Positions 13,301 through 24,915 of a DNA stretch of 64,000 nt are shown here, in pieces. The DNA is from Hydractinia symbiolongicarpus (lineage: Eukaryota; Cnidaria; Hydrozoa; Anthoathecata; Hydractiniidae), in contig NC_079876.1 of the NCBI RefSeq assembly GCF_029227915.1, forward strand, positions 12,338,001-12,402,000. Reading direction: 5' to 3'. The notes beneath the pieces are model-generated. The model had not been told where the DNA came from and did not search any database. It saw nothing but the letters and a program-made list of their open reading frames with translations. A program made the translations under genes and the position numbers. Position 1 is the first letter of the stretch, and each line of letters starts with the position of its first letter.

Positions 13301-16300
13301 GAAAGAAAACAAAGCAAATTAAAAACACATACTAATGGTTGCCGCCATACTTGTCCATACTCGTCAAAAATGTGATCAAGACGATGAAGAAGGGAATTCC
13401 TGCGATAAAACAGAACAAACATAAACACACACATCAATTTGAAAATAACATCACAGATATTTGTGTTTTTAAATCCACTCTAACTGGAACATATCACAGT
13501 ATTTCACAGTAAAAAAAATACACAAAAATATTCCTGTGTACACTCACCCCAAGCAACAACTGAAGATTTAACAATATCTCCTCCTTCGCGTGGTGGCCAC
13601 ACCCTCACGAAAGCATGGTACATAAAACCAGCCTCCATTAACATCCACATGAACGCAACAAGAGTGAAATAATGAATTACCACGGCAACACTCTTACAAA
13701 CATAATGGTTTCCAGTTTGTTCAAATCCAGTGATGAAAGCAACAATAACAACAAATAAAGCAACGCAAAGTTGAATCAAAACTTTGGCTGCCATTTCTTT
13801 TAAAAGGCGTCTATAAAGTAAGAGATAATTATTATACGTGTATCTAGTTTAGATGGCTGGCCTGATTCGTAGTAATTTTCCTCTTACTAACCATATGCGA
13901 AAATCAAAAACTTCAATTTCTTTTTGAATAAAAATTTAAAAATATGCTTGAATAAGTAATAAGTGATTAAAAGCGTACGCTAAAAGAGATCCTTGCTTTA
14001 AGAAAGAACATACCCCGAAAGAGTTAGTTAATTAAAAAAACGTACCTTAAAAAAAAGACATAGGTAATTAAAAAAACGTACCCAAATAAAAGGTAAGTGA
14101 TGAAAGTGAGGAAAAGTCCAATCAATGATAGAAATGAACCAGTAATACTAATGTATGTTAGAATTTCTTGTGATCTGCCACATATCCTACTGGTGGGAGC
14201 ATAGATATCCTATAAAAATATTATATTTGTACTTCAAAAAATGATACAAATAAGAGTCTATGGAAGAAAACATGAGAGATTTGGGCTAAACCTCTACAGT
14301 CAGTAATAAGAAAAAGTGAGATAATCAGGCATAGCATAGCATAGATATCCTATAAAAATACTATATTGTACTTCAAAGAATGATACAAAAAAGAGTCTAT
14401 GGAAGAAAACATGAGATAATGGGGCATAATAACATATTAAATTAAAAACGAATGTTTTTATCCAGTAGTTGTTGTCTCATATAAAGACTTTCTTCTAGAA
14501 ACAAATAAACAAAATTGGCAATTACCATCATAGCAGCAAAGTTGGTAAGATGTGTACAATGACACGTTATAGTTTGATTGACAACACTCTCTAGTGTACA
14601 TCCTTCACTTGACCATCCTCCCTTGTCACCATCTGCTTGGAAATCCCAATACACGCAAGCTGATTCTGACAAATCGGCCTGAAATTTAATCAATGTCTAT
14701 GTAAAATTCAATGCAAAAAAAGAGCAGTTATCTACAAGTAATAAGAAGTCTCATGCTAGTTTAGAAATGGGCTAACAGTGTTTTAAAAATAATTAATCTA
14801 ATTTAGAGACGACAAAAAATTTAGCCACTTTCTTTTTTTTAAGTTTTAAATTTCTGAATTTTTACTAACAAGTTTTATGAACTGCTCAGAATTTCAATAA
14901 AGTGAGTATGACCAGTACTTAAATACTGATTGGCTTAAAGAAGAGCAGCCAGCGGAGATAGTTCGTGCTTACTAGATCAATAGAATGATTAAACTGTTGC
15001 CAGCTTCAGGTCTGCATTTGACGGGCTCATATCTAAGGGTTACTGGATTGACAATAGGGGAAACAATGTTTCGTTTAGCCTGCAAGCACCAAATACCAAT
15101 TAAAAAACTTTTTTAAAAAAATTTATGCGAAGAAAAATATTAGTTTAACTCTTATGTGTGTTAGTAGCAGGTTAAATCACAACTTACAGTTTCGTTTGCT
15201 TTGAACTTCAAAATAACAGGTTCCGAAAGATTCTTCGTTTTCTGACCAACAATTTCACTGGATATAACTGGAGTGTACACTCTTTCTTTAATAACAGTGT
15301 AGCCATTTACACACAGTTCTTCCGAACGTTTCTTCTCAGTGAAAAATTTGTTTGTTTTATAGTAAACAAAGTATATAGATTCGTCGGTTTGGTTTTTAGG
15401 TAACGCCTAAAATAATGAAGATCATCATTATTAGGGTGAAGTTAAAGTTTACTTTTGTGTATTGTATTCTCACATTTTTTTTTACACTTTTTTTTTACAC
15501 AACATTTGAAAAATGGAAAATTCGGAAAATTATTACTAGCAAAAGGACCTGCGAAGTATGATACACTTTTAAATGATAAAGCAACCTTTTATAGAACTAA
15601 TAAAAATAAATTTTTTGGACCAACATTTAGAGTTTTTTTGGGCACAATTGGGTTTTTTGGTTAAACTATCTTCTTAAACTATCTAAGTTTTAACCCACCT
15701 CAACCGGAATAGTGATAGTTCCGGATCCTTGCGAAAATTTGACGCCTTCTTCCAGTTTATACTTGTGGAGGAATATTTTTTTGACAATAACATTTTCTGA
15801 ATTTTCTACAAGTTTCTTTTCCTCAGGCTTAACATTTGCTAACCACTTCTCCAACATCTGCACATACCTGTAATAATACAAAGGAAATTACTGGCTTACA
15901 TTCTATAAAGGGGACTTTGAATTTAATTTTAGAGAAGAATATTCAACAATAGTAAACAACTTGGAAATATATGTTTTGGGACACTATTTTCGAATTTATT
16001 CTCTTCCATGTTAGAATACGTGCATCAACGCAAACCTGAATGTTTACATTTATCAAATTACCATACCTTGTTCCAGTTCGATTTGTGATCTCACTTTCTG
16101 CAAGAACAGTCTTATTAGCTTTCAAGACATTACTAACTGCTTCTACAAGAGATTCCCCAAGCTGTAGAAAGAAAAAAATTGTAACTTTCAGAACACATGC
16201 ATAAGAATAGATGACAAGTTTAACAAGATATTCTTACCAGTTCACTGCTATTTTGAACATCAACAACTTTTTCTAAAATATCGATGGTGAGAACGACATC

Positions 16301-19300
16301 ATGTTTATTTAAAAAGTTTGGATCGGCTGTGATATTTTTTAAGCGGTTGCCAACAGCTGCGGCATTGCCTTCTGTAATCACCATCTGTGAATAGATAAAC
16401 AAGCTGAAAGATTAAACAAAATAGCTCAAATTTTTACAAAAATAAAATAAAAAAGTAAACCAACAAACCTCTTTTATAGAGTTTAACTCTTCCGTTGCTG
16501 CAAAAGAAAAAAAAAGTTTGTTAAAAATGTTTTGTCATATATTGTACTTTGAAAATATTTTTGCATTAACGTTAACAGAATGTTGTCTTACCTTTGCCAG
16601 TAAATATCAATGTTGGTGGATGATTGAACGGTCCCTCACCTATTTTTGTGAATGCACGCACCGAAACTTCATAATTTGCTCCTGCTTCGAGATGATATAA
16701 GGTAGCTGAAGTGAAATTTGTAAGCTTGTACTTAATCACTACTTTTTCTACAGCTTTATTTTGTTTGACAGACTTGAAATATCTGACTTCATAATGTGTA
16801 ATGATCCCATTTCTTTTGTCTTCATCAGGTAATGACCAAAAACAATGCAATGTGTCGTGAGCAATTTTTGTAACATGTAAATCTAGAGGTGTCCCAGATG
16901 GGCCTAAAATACAAAGCGTTTCATGTTAAACTTTCCATTCACTTTCGTTTTTTATAATAAAGAACAATTCTCTGCAAAAAAAGTCAACTTACGATCTTCT
17001 AGGGTGGTGAATTTTCTTCTTGAATAAAAGTCCCCCACTTCATCTTCTGTGTACAGCATTGCAACTTCAACAGAATAATTCCTATATGGATGCAAATCAA
17101 CCATGTCAAAATAACTAACATTACTGAATGGAATAGATAGTTGAAGCTTTTCCTTTTTTGATGTGAGTCGTATTGTATAACCCTCAACATCCTTCGTTAG
17201 TGGTCCAGTGAAACTAATGATGAATTCTGATGATGTTGAAGAAATGTTTCTGATTTTAACATTTGGTATAGGTGCTAAAAATATATATAATATGCAATAA
17301 CAAAAGCACAATGAAAAGCATTGTTTATATAAAATTTACATTATATTAAAAAAGTCCCATTATGGTGTCAAGAAAAGATTAATGATAATCATACCTAACA
17401 CATTTATGACAGCTGTTGAAGAGGATTGAAGATCATTTAAGTGAGGATACCAAGCTAAACATGTAAACACTGCACCATGTTCTTCACCTTTTATTCGTTT
17501 GAATTGCAATGTTGCAGTCATTGTTCTGTTTGTATAGCTTTGCGCAGTGCTTATGCGAGAATCTGTTGGTAAAAACACACCATTCAAATGCCATACCAGA
17601 GTTATCCCAGGGTGCCCAGTAAAAGCACACTTCAAGTTGAACTCTTCCCCACGTGCAATTGTCGTGTCTTTTAATCCAATTACAAGCTTTGGTACAAATT
17701 CTAATAAGATATAAGTGAAATTATTTTTTTAAGCGCAAAAAAATGAATAAGACACCATAATAAATAAACCTGTCTTTTATAAACAATTGCTATACGGTCG
17801 AAACTATATTTACTTACAAGAAAAAACTCATTGCTTACCTGAGAAAGTTTGTAAAGGTGAATTGTTTATTTTCAAAGCATTTATTTTTTTAAACATTGTA
17901 ATTTAACATTTACTCGCCTCAACGAAATTGTTCAGCAATTGTAATTTTTATAATTTAAGAAAATTTTGGAGCAATTGATTAAATTTGATATTGTTTCCAA
18001 AAAAAGTAATAAAAAATCACTCACCAGGTTGTGGAACACACTCATAAATTTCCACTCTTAGGCATGGAAGACTCTGCCATGATAAAGGTCGTATACGAAT
18101 ATACTGAACAGTAAATGGTTTGGCAAATGTTTGTGTTGAGATTGATTTTCCATCAACATTTCCAATAAAAACCTGCAATAAAAACAAGCAGGAGATGTTA
18201 GGCATTTGGATGGTTAATATTATCATACAAAGATGTGGTTGCTTCTAGCAGATTATTTATTAAAAGAAAGAAGCAGTTGCTAGATATTTATAACTGGTCT
18301 GACAAGATTCTCTTCACCATAAAAAAAATAAACACCTTGTTGTATTCCTGCCATGTGTTCCCATCAGTACTGTAGTTCAACTTGTATTTTTTCACCCATG
18401 CATTCATGTTGGTGTATGGATGACCTTGTGTTGCTATTTTTAATATTTCTCGCGGATAAGTAAAACCAATCTAAACACATTTTAAATTACAAACTAATAC
18501 TGAATATTAACTGCCACAATATTATGAAAGCAAAAACAATAACAACAATAACAACAGCAACAACAAGGAAGCGGGAAAATAATTGTAACACAAAAACAAA
18601 ACAAACAACATAGCCAAATTATCTTAACAACAACAGAATAAACACGCACTTGTAACCAAGGTGTCAGGTCATTTTCATTGGCGCACCAAGCACCCCAATG
18701 ACTTGGAGGGCTGATGTTCATATTATTCAATCTTCCATCTGAAGGTTGATGATGCATGTATGAGGAGGACGCAGCAAAACTATCGTTTGTTATCACATTG
18801 GGATTGGAAATTCCAATAGGTTTATCGCAATCTACGAATAAATGATATCAATGTTTTATATAACCGAAAAAAGGATTTTAGTTTCAGGAAAATTTAACAA
18901 GATTTATGCTACGTATTTTTTAACAACAATATGATACAAAACAATGATTACCCTTTCCAGCAAAGCAACCGTAAAGTTCAGTTGTTAAGCAGCACGTATC
19001 ATAACATGAAAGAGGATAAATTCGAAAATAGCGTCCCAAAACATCTGTTTCCAAGTTGTTTACTATTGTTGAATATTTGTCACTGGTCGGCTCAAAACCA
19101 TTGTAGACCTTCAAGTAAATAAAAATATATAATAAAACCTTGTCCAAGGTAAATAAATGACCTCTTGAATTTAGTAGTACTTTATATTTTATTGTTGTTG
19201 CCAAAGAATTTGGATAATATAAACATTTTGATTGACTAACATTGCCTGTCACCAAAAAATAAAAAAATGGCAGCTCAAAATATGAAGCACAAACGCAAGA

Positions 19301-22300
19301 AAACAAACATTTGTAAACTATTGAAGATATTTTATCTGATTTTTGCTTCAAAAGAGGTTAATCAAATTATAGTAACACTGTAAAACCTTTTGTGCTTTAT
19401 GCCTTATCAGTGCTTCTAAAATAGCAGTAAAAAAACTCAAAGCATGTATACCTTAACTTTACCATCTGTTGAAACATTGTGCCATGTTATACCATCATAA
19501 CTATGTTTTATCATAAATGTTTCCACATAATATCCAACAAATGGGCTCATTCCCAATTCAATTTTGTTTACGGATGTCATTTTCTTAAATTCAATCTGAT
19601 ACCAAGGATTTTTGTCATGTTCAGTCGCACACCAAACTCCAAATTCTTTTCCTCTACTAGATAATCCAAAAAATTAAACAACTCTATCATACCTACACAT
19701 CTTTTATAGATCCTGCTGTTCAACCCTTTACACAATGTTGTTTAGATTTTTTGACATATTGAAGTTCAAAAACAAAAACAAAAACCTACTAAATGTTAAG
19801 CAAATGTGTTGCAAATGTTAACAACGTCCATATATGCGTCCATATATTGGGGTACCCCAATTGGGGTAGTATTTGGGGTAGCTAATTCTGATATTCAAAG
19901 CATGTATTTTGTAAATATACATTATATATTGAATTTTCAACTGAACCATCTGCAGAACTGGTCAACAGCAAAGGAGAGTATATATATATACATAAACAAA
20001 TTACTACCCCAAACACCAAAACATGGGGTACCCCATGTATATAAATTTATAAGAAAACTATTATATAAATCGTGATTAATAAGGTTCACCTTTTTCTAAT
20101 TTTAATAATTTGGTAAAGCATTCAGAAAAATAAGAAAACGTTGATTTGTGTACGCTTCTAGAAAAATTGTCTGTCCTTATATGTTTTAGTTTTACGAAAA
20201 TCTCCTATACTAGCTAGTATATATAAGTGCCGAATCAAACAAAGTAAAAATATAAAGATATATTTTTACCGTATGTAATTTAAACGCCCATAAATAATTT
20301 TCATTAAATCTTGCGATGTCGATGCTGATAGTTGAGTATCTGGCACTTGAGATTCTTTTGGTGTAGTGAACGCAATACCCAATGCACCATCACATGCACA
20401 TTCTAGAAAGAAGCAAATGCTTTTTGTTAGTTATATATATGCAAATTAATTATATACAGCTTTTCTATTTACAGCTCAGAAAGTTGAACATGATCATTTA
20501 AAATGACATCATAGTTTCCCATTAATCACAATGCAGTATCATACACAGAAAAAGAAACCCAACCTAATACATAAAAACACAAAACTTCATCTTCTAAATA
20601 AACACCTTTGCAAAACGCAAATGCACAAAAAGTGTGTATCATGAGAGTCAAACACTCTAGTCAACGCATTCATGACATTCATGTTTTATGACGAAATCAT
20701 AAAATAAAAGTAAGCTATAAACTTATATTTTCAAACAGGCTAGCTATTAAGTTAAAAGACAGAAATAACTAAAAAAAAAATTTGAGCAGCGAAGGTATGT
20801 GGTGACTTACTAGCTCTTGGCTGTGCCCACTAGCTATAATGTATGCCATTCTACATAAATCCAAACATTTTAATATTCTAGCTATATATATATATACGTA
20901 TAATTCAAAAAAATCTGCCTCTAGCCTGGCTTAACGTACAAATTTTTCTTTTCACTTTCGATTTTGTACAAAATGGTTATTATGCTGGTGTAACAAAACG
21001 CACGAAATATTTTTTATCAAGGCCGCGGTCCTTATCTCCTGCTGAAAACGGGGGTTTTGTTTAAAAATAGGATTTAAAAAAAGACTACTGACTTATTTTT
21101 TCAAAAGCATCCGAATCATAGGAAAAATACAAACCAGAAAACATTTAAAAAATTTTTTTATTTTCGCGAAGATAGTTAAACAGAGTTCCACGATTATCCC
21201 AAGTCTAGATCAGATTGGAAGAGGATCAATAATATACCCCGTCCAACCCATGCTAGCACAGACACTAAGCCGAGAATGATGATGATGAAGTAGCAAGAAA
21301 GTGCAACCTCGTCCCCAGCACTTTTCGTCTAGATATATGAATAATCTAACAAGCCCTGAGGACTAACTTGAAAATTGTCGTTTGTAAAACAATACCTCCC
21401 CACTGAGGCGGCTAGAACTCGACATAGGATTATTCAACTACGACTAAATCATTCGTGTCCTTAAAGTCATTCGGATTTTTAAACTATCATAACAGGGAAC
21501 ACAAGGAAATTTAAGCCGATGTAAGAAAAATAAACACTTCTGCGATGTGATGCTGGGTTTTCTAGCCGTTATGTCATTTTGTAAATCCGGTGACACACTG
21601 GTCTTTAAACCAACTTCGTTAAATTGTAATTTTCAAGAGAACATTTGTTAGTTAATAATTTGGTACCCGGAAATTGCGGTTTTACAAGGGATAAAAATGA
21701 TGAAAAATATTCCCCAGCTTTTTCTACCCACAACAGAGGTGTTAATCCTTCATGTCGTACTCATAACTATATGTCACTTAATAAAGTGGTTATGATAACT
21801 GCGTTGAATTTAACAGCTTATATAATGAGGTGACTCGTGCAAAGAAATTGTCTATAAAAAGGTTTGAAAGATTATGAACCTGTGTTGAATTTTTGCTTTT
21901 TTTTCCTACGGCTCTTTTTTAAAAAAAACCCTGTTTAAAATATAACAGACAATAACCGCAAACGTCAGCAGTTTTTTAAATGTTTATAAACAAAAATAGT
22001 CTGTGTGGTCATATATGAAAAATGTACTTTTATTGCGAATGAAGGACGTACTTCAAACATGAATGCAATTTGTGCTGGCGTGAGAGTTGACGCGCCAGTT
22101 GTTGTGAAAATTGTGAAAAAAACACCATTAACATATATGAAAAAAGAGAGCAGGATTAAAACAAAAAAGTTTACCACTATTTGATTCGTGATATACATTT
22201 CCAAATGGCGTCAAAAATAGATTCAATGTTAATTGCATTCAATTTCCGATTGAATCACACCTAAGCTAAATGAATGAACATATTTCAACGGTGCAGCACT

Positions 22301-23429
22301 GTAATTATTGTTGCGCAGACTGCAAAGTTGAAGTAGCAAATGGGATAGCCCTTGCGTTCTTAAATTTTTCAAGTAACGTGTAGTTACAGTATATACAAAA
22401 CAATTCGACTAATTATTTGAATGTTTTTTTGTTTCGAGATGAAATGTAAGATCGAACGTCTGACTGTTTTCGCGTTTCGAGAGGCGCCATAGTCACTTTA
22501 GCGCTTTTCTACTGGGAGTCTGAGAGCTTCATATAGAATGTTTATTGAAGATATTATTTCGGTTTGTCTGTTCAGTATTCATATTAATGTGGAAAGTTTA
22601 TCATTTCTTGAACATGATAGTTTAGTAGGCGACGTTTTGAGAGATCCTTCTCCCATCGTCGGGCAAATCACATAATTTACCTTGCCTGATAATGAGAGAA
22701 GGATCTCCCGAAACGTCGCCTAGTAATTTATCATGTTCAAGAAATGATAAACTTTCCACAGTAATATGAATGTTTAACTTGGACGTCTTTTGAAGTATGT
22801 GTATCGTGAGTATTGTGATCAAAGCTCTGTACACACAGACACATTTTTCATGTAAATATCTAACGCTGTAGCTACACGTGCAACATCAACAAAATTCATA
22901 CAGTGTTGAAAGATCTTAAAGGTAAAAAAAGAAATCTTAATTGACATTTTAGAGCTTATAAAAATAAATAAAGATTATTTAGTCATTGGAAATTCACTCA
23001 GGAAGTTGTTTTGTATCTTCGTCACATAATAAACACCCATTTCTGACTATAGAATCACAATCAGTGTAATCATTTAGCAGCGTTAAAGGCTAACGTTTTA
23101 AAAGCTAAAATTAAACTTTAAGGTTGAATTTAATTCAAGAACTAAGGTTTAATTTTAACGTTTTTCGTAACAGTAAACCATTTAAAACGATATCGCATTA
23201 TTCAATAAGTCTCGTGTTACACACGTTAAAATTTCCAACATGTAGCGGAGAGGTACAGTGAAATAAAAGTACACTAAAATCGACAAACTTTATTTGGAAA
23301 AGAAATAATATTAGAACTTCAATTAATTTTTTTCAAAAGGAATATTAAAATGAACAAAATAGACTTACGAGATTCGTCAGCAATTCCCAATAGTATTATG
23401 GTCACAATCATGTATGTATTTATCTCCAT
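10313..23429 (-). CDS. Adhesion GPCR: 2x F5/8C, Ig, 2x FN3, GAIN/GPS, 7TM, long tail
   Basis: Coding exons in transcript order: 23369-23429, 20270-20402, 19452-19656, 18952-19108, 18650-18831, 18336-18470, 18025-18172, 17395-17700, 16993-17274, 16592-16903, 16469-16497, 16238-16384, 16067-16161, 15699-15867, 15188-15406, 14526-14678, 14082-14209, 13548-13810, 13333-13399, 12541-13021, 12130-12344, 10858-11621, 10313-10602. All junctions are GT-AG and in phase; the product is 1,646 aa. It has a signal peptide (1-20), discoidin domains (~22-185, ~186-340), Ig (~341-442, Cys pair CAF..FTC), FN3 (~443-536, ~537-640) and GAIN (~640-911). The GPS has CHC-THLTNFAAMM, with predicted self-cleavage at L904/T905 leaving a tethered agonist starting TNFA. 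The 7TM domain covers ~915-1167. The acidic/Ser-rich tail ends VSYV, a possible class I PDZ ligand. The family couples adhesion to G-protein signalling; the extracellular ligand is unknown. Confidence 0.92.
14338..14416 (-). repeat. Duplicate of a 3' splice-site region inside an adhesion-GPCR intron
   Basis: This 79-bp block is a near-copy of 14198-14277. The original contains the acceptor of the TM1 exon and its first coding bases; the copy carries the same tatag/GATATCTATGC sequence. It lies 129 bp upstream of the real acceptor in transcript order. Confidence 0.85.
19838..20043. mobile_element. MITE-like inverted-repeat element in an intron
   Basis: Inverted arms at about 19842-19882 (ggggtaccccaattgggg, then tttggggtag) and 20002-20040 (ctaccccaaacacc, then ggggtaccccatg) flank ~120 bp of AT-rich sequence. 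It lies in the second intron of the adhesion GPCR. No target duplication is clear. Confidence 0.6.
21196..21288 (+). mobile_element. 3'-end fragment of the EN-RT LINE found at 34.5-37.9 kb
   Basis: About 93 bp match the 3' end of the minus-strand LINE: tctagatcagattggaagag, then taccccgtccaacccatgct and aagccgagaatgatgatgat. It ends in a short (GAT)n tail. This is a strongly 5'-truncated insertion in intron 1 of the adhesion GPCR. Confidence 0.8.
21304..21370. mobile_element. MITE of the CAACCTCGT family in intron 1
   Basis: The left end caacctcgtccccagcac pairs with the right end aagccctgaggactaacttg. It is short (67 bp) and diverged on the right. Confidence 0.6.
22577..22772. mobile_element. 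~196-bp imperfect palindrome (MITE-like) in intron 1
   Basis: Both arms share catattaatgtggaaagttt, then atcatttcttgaacatgata and gcgacgttttgagagatcct, in inverted order. They meet near 22670 with almost no spacer, so the transcript could fold into a long hairpin. No match to the CAACCTCGT family. Confidence 0.75.
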
Positions 23430-24756
23430 AATTTCAACAGTTTAAACTCCCATAACTTTTCTGCGTTAAACTTTCTTTTCTTCTTACTGACGCGCTGTTT
23501 CAACCTTCGTGAAAGGTTTTTAATCAATATACTTTCGTCACAGGAGAACGTTGTTTACCCTCCTCAACTATTACAATAAAAATATGTTGGCAAAGTTCAA
23601 ATAAAAACACATTACAAATAATAATAAATTTGAGTCAAAATGTAAATACCATGAAAATAATTTCGAATGTCTAAGATAAACATATCGTCTATTGTTTTTT
23701 AAATATGTTTCTATTGTCCTTCTGCTCTTCGATTATTGTTATTGCCTTTGTCTTAAAAACTTTCGAATAATAGAAGACAATGTATTGTATGTTCAGCCTG
23801 TCTGTTGTTTTTTTTGTTTTTACGTTATCGCCGCACGGTTTACTGTGAAAATCCGAACATGTTATCGTTTTGGCGGGTTTTTTTGACACTTAACGCGATA
23901 AAAGTTTCTTCTGCGATCAAAATTCTCAAAATGATATCCTTTGTTGTTTAAATGTTAAAAGTGTTTTAATTTTCGGTGGGTGCCGAACCGTGTAAATCGT
24001 CTACTTGCTCTGTCATGCTAATTCACATGGGAGTTTTTGGTGGTATATTTCAAAGAAACGTCGCCATGCTTGATGCAGTCACATATACTGGTGATTAAAG
24101 TGGTTTTATCTGGAATATGAATGAATTAAAACTAACAACGTTGTTTAAGCGATAATAGAAAATTGTAAAAAAAACTTGCAAATTGTCTTTTTGTGCCGTC
24201 TGTTAGCAGTTAGCAAAATGACAAAGAGGTTCATTTTTCCACTTCTTTGGAGCAGAAAAGGAAGTTAATTACTGTTTTGGTTCCTCTGGTGATAACTATT
24301 AGCCTCATAAAATTTATATATAACTTTCTTTAATGTTAATTATTCACTGGGTGCACTTAAAATAAAATAAATAAAATCATGTTTCAGATAAGAAATGAAA
24401 AAAATAAAGTTTTTAAAAGTTTACAGAGAAATTAATATATTTCAGGAAAACAACTATGACATGAAATATATTTCCACTTTGCAAAGTAAAGACATATTCT
24501 CTGAATCCAGAAATTTGCCAGATAAATATAATATACGCAAGTTGACAAATAGGAACATTGTTATGAGGAGGATTTTCACGTTTTTATATAAAAAACGTCT
24601 GAATTTTTTGTCTGAGGGATGTGTCGTATTTGCTCTAATATTCCCGCCTTTTTAGTAAACCCGCTATTTTGTTTGACCATGTTTGCGCCGTATCTGCTTC
24701 AATATTCCCGCTGCGTATCAATACAAGTGTCTTTTACCAAATTTCAACTGCCTTTT

Positions 24757-24915
24757 GTGGTATCAGTCTTCTTTTTGTGGTATCAGTCTTCTTTTTTAAG
24801 GTATCAGTCTTCTTTTTTGTGGTACCAGTCTTCTTTTTTGAGGTATCAGTCTTTTTTTTGTAGTAACAGTCTTCTCTTTTGTGGTAACAGTCTTATTTCC
24901 GTGGCAACAGTTTTT
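24757..24915. repeat. Minisatellite, ~21-23-bp unit, about 7 copies
   Basis: The unit is close to ggtatcagtcttcttttttg, repeated with small length changes; later copies drift to ggtaacagtctt. T-rich on the plus strand. Confidence 0.85.

Noticed and set aside
13025..13325. A possible extra exon encoding CRPWVWLFHF between TM4 and ECL2 of the adhesion GPCR
   Set aside because: No acceptor gives an open frame there. Joining 13333 directly to 13021 is in phase and yields the expected Tyr-Cys at the start of ECL2.
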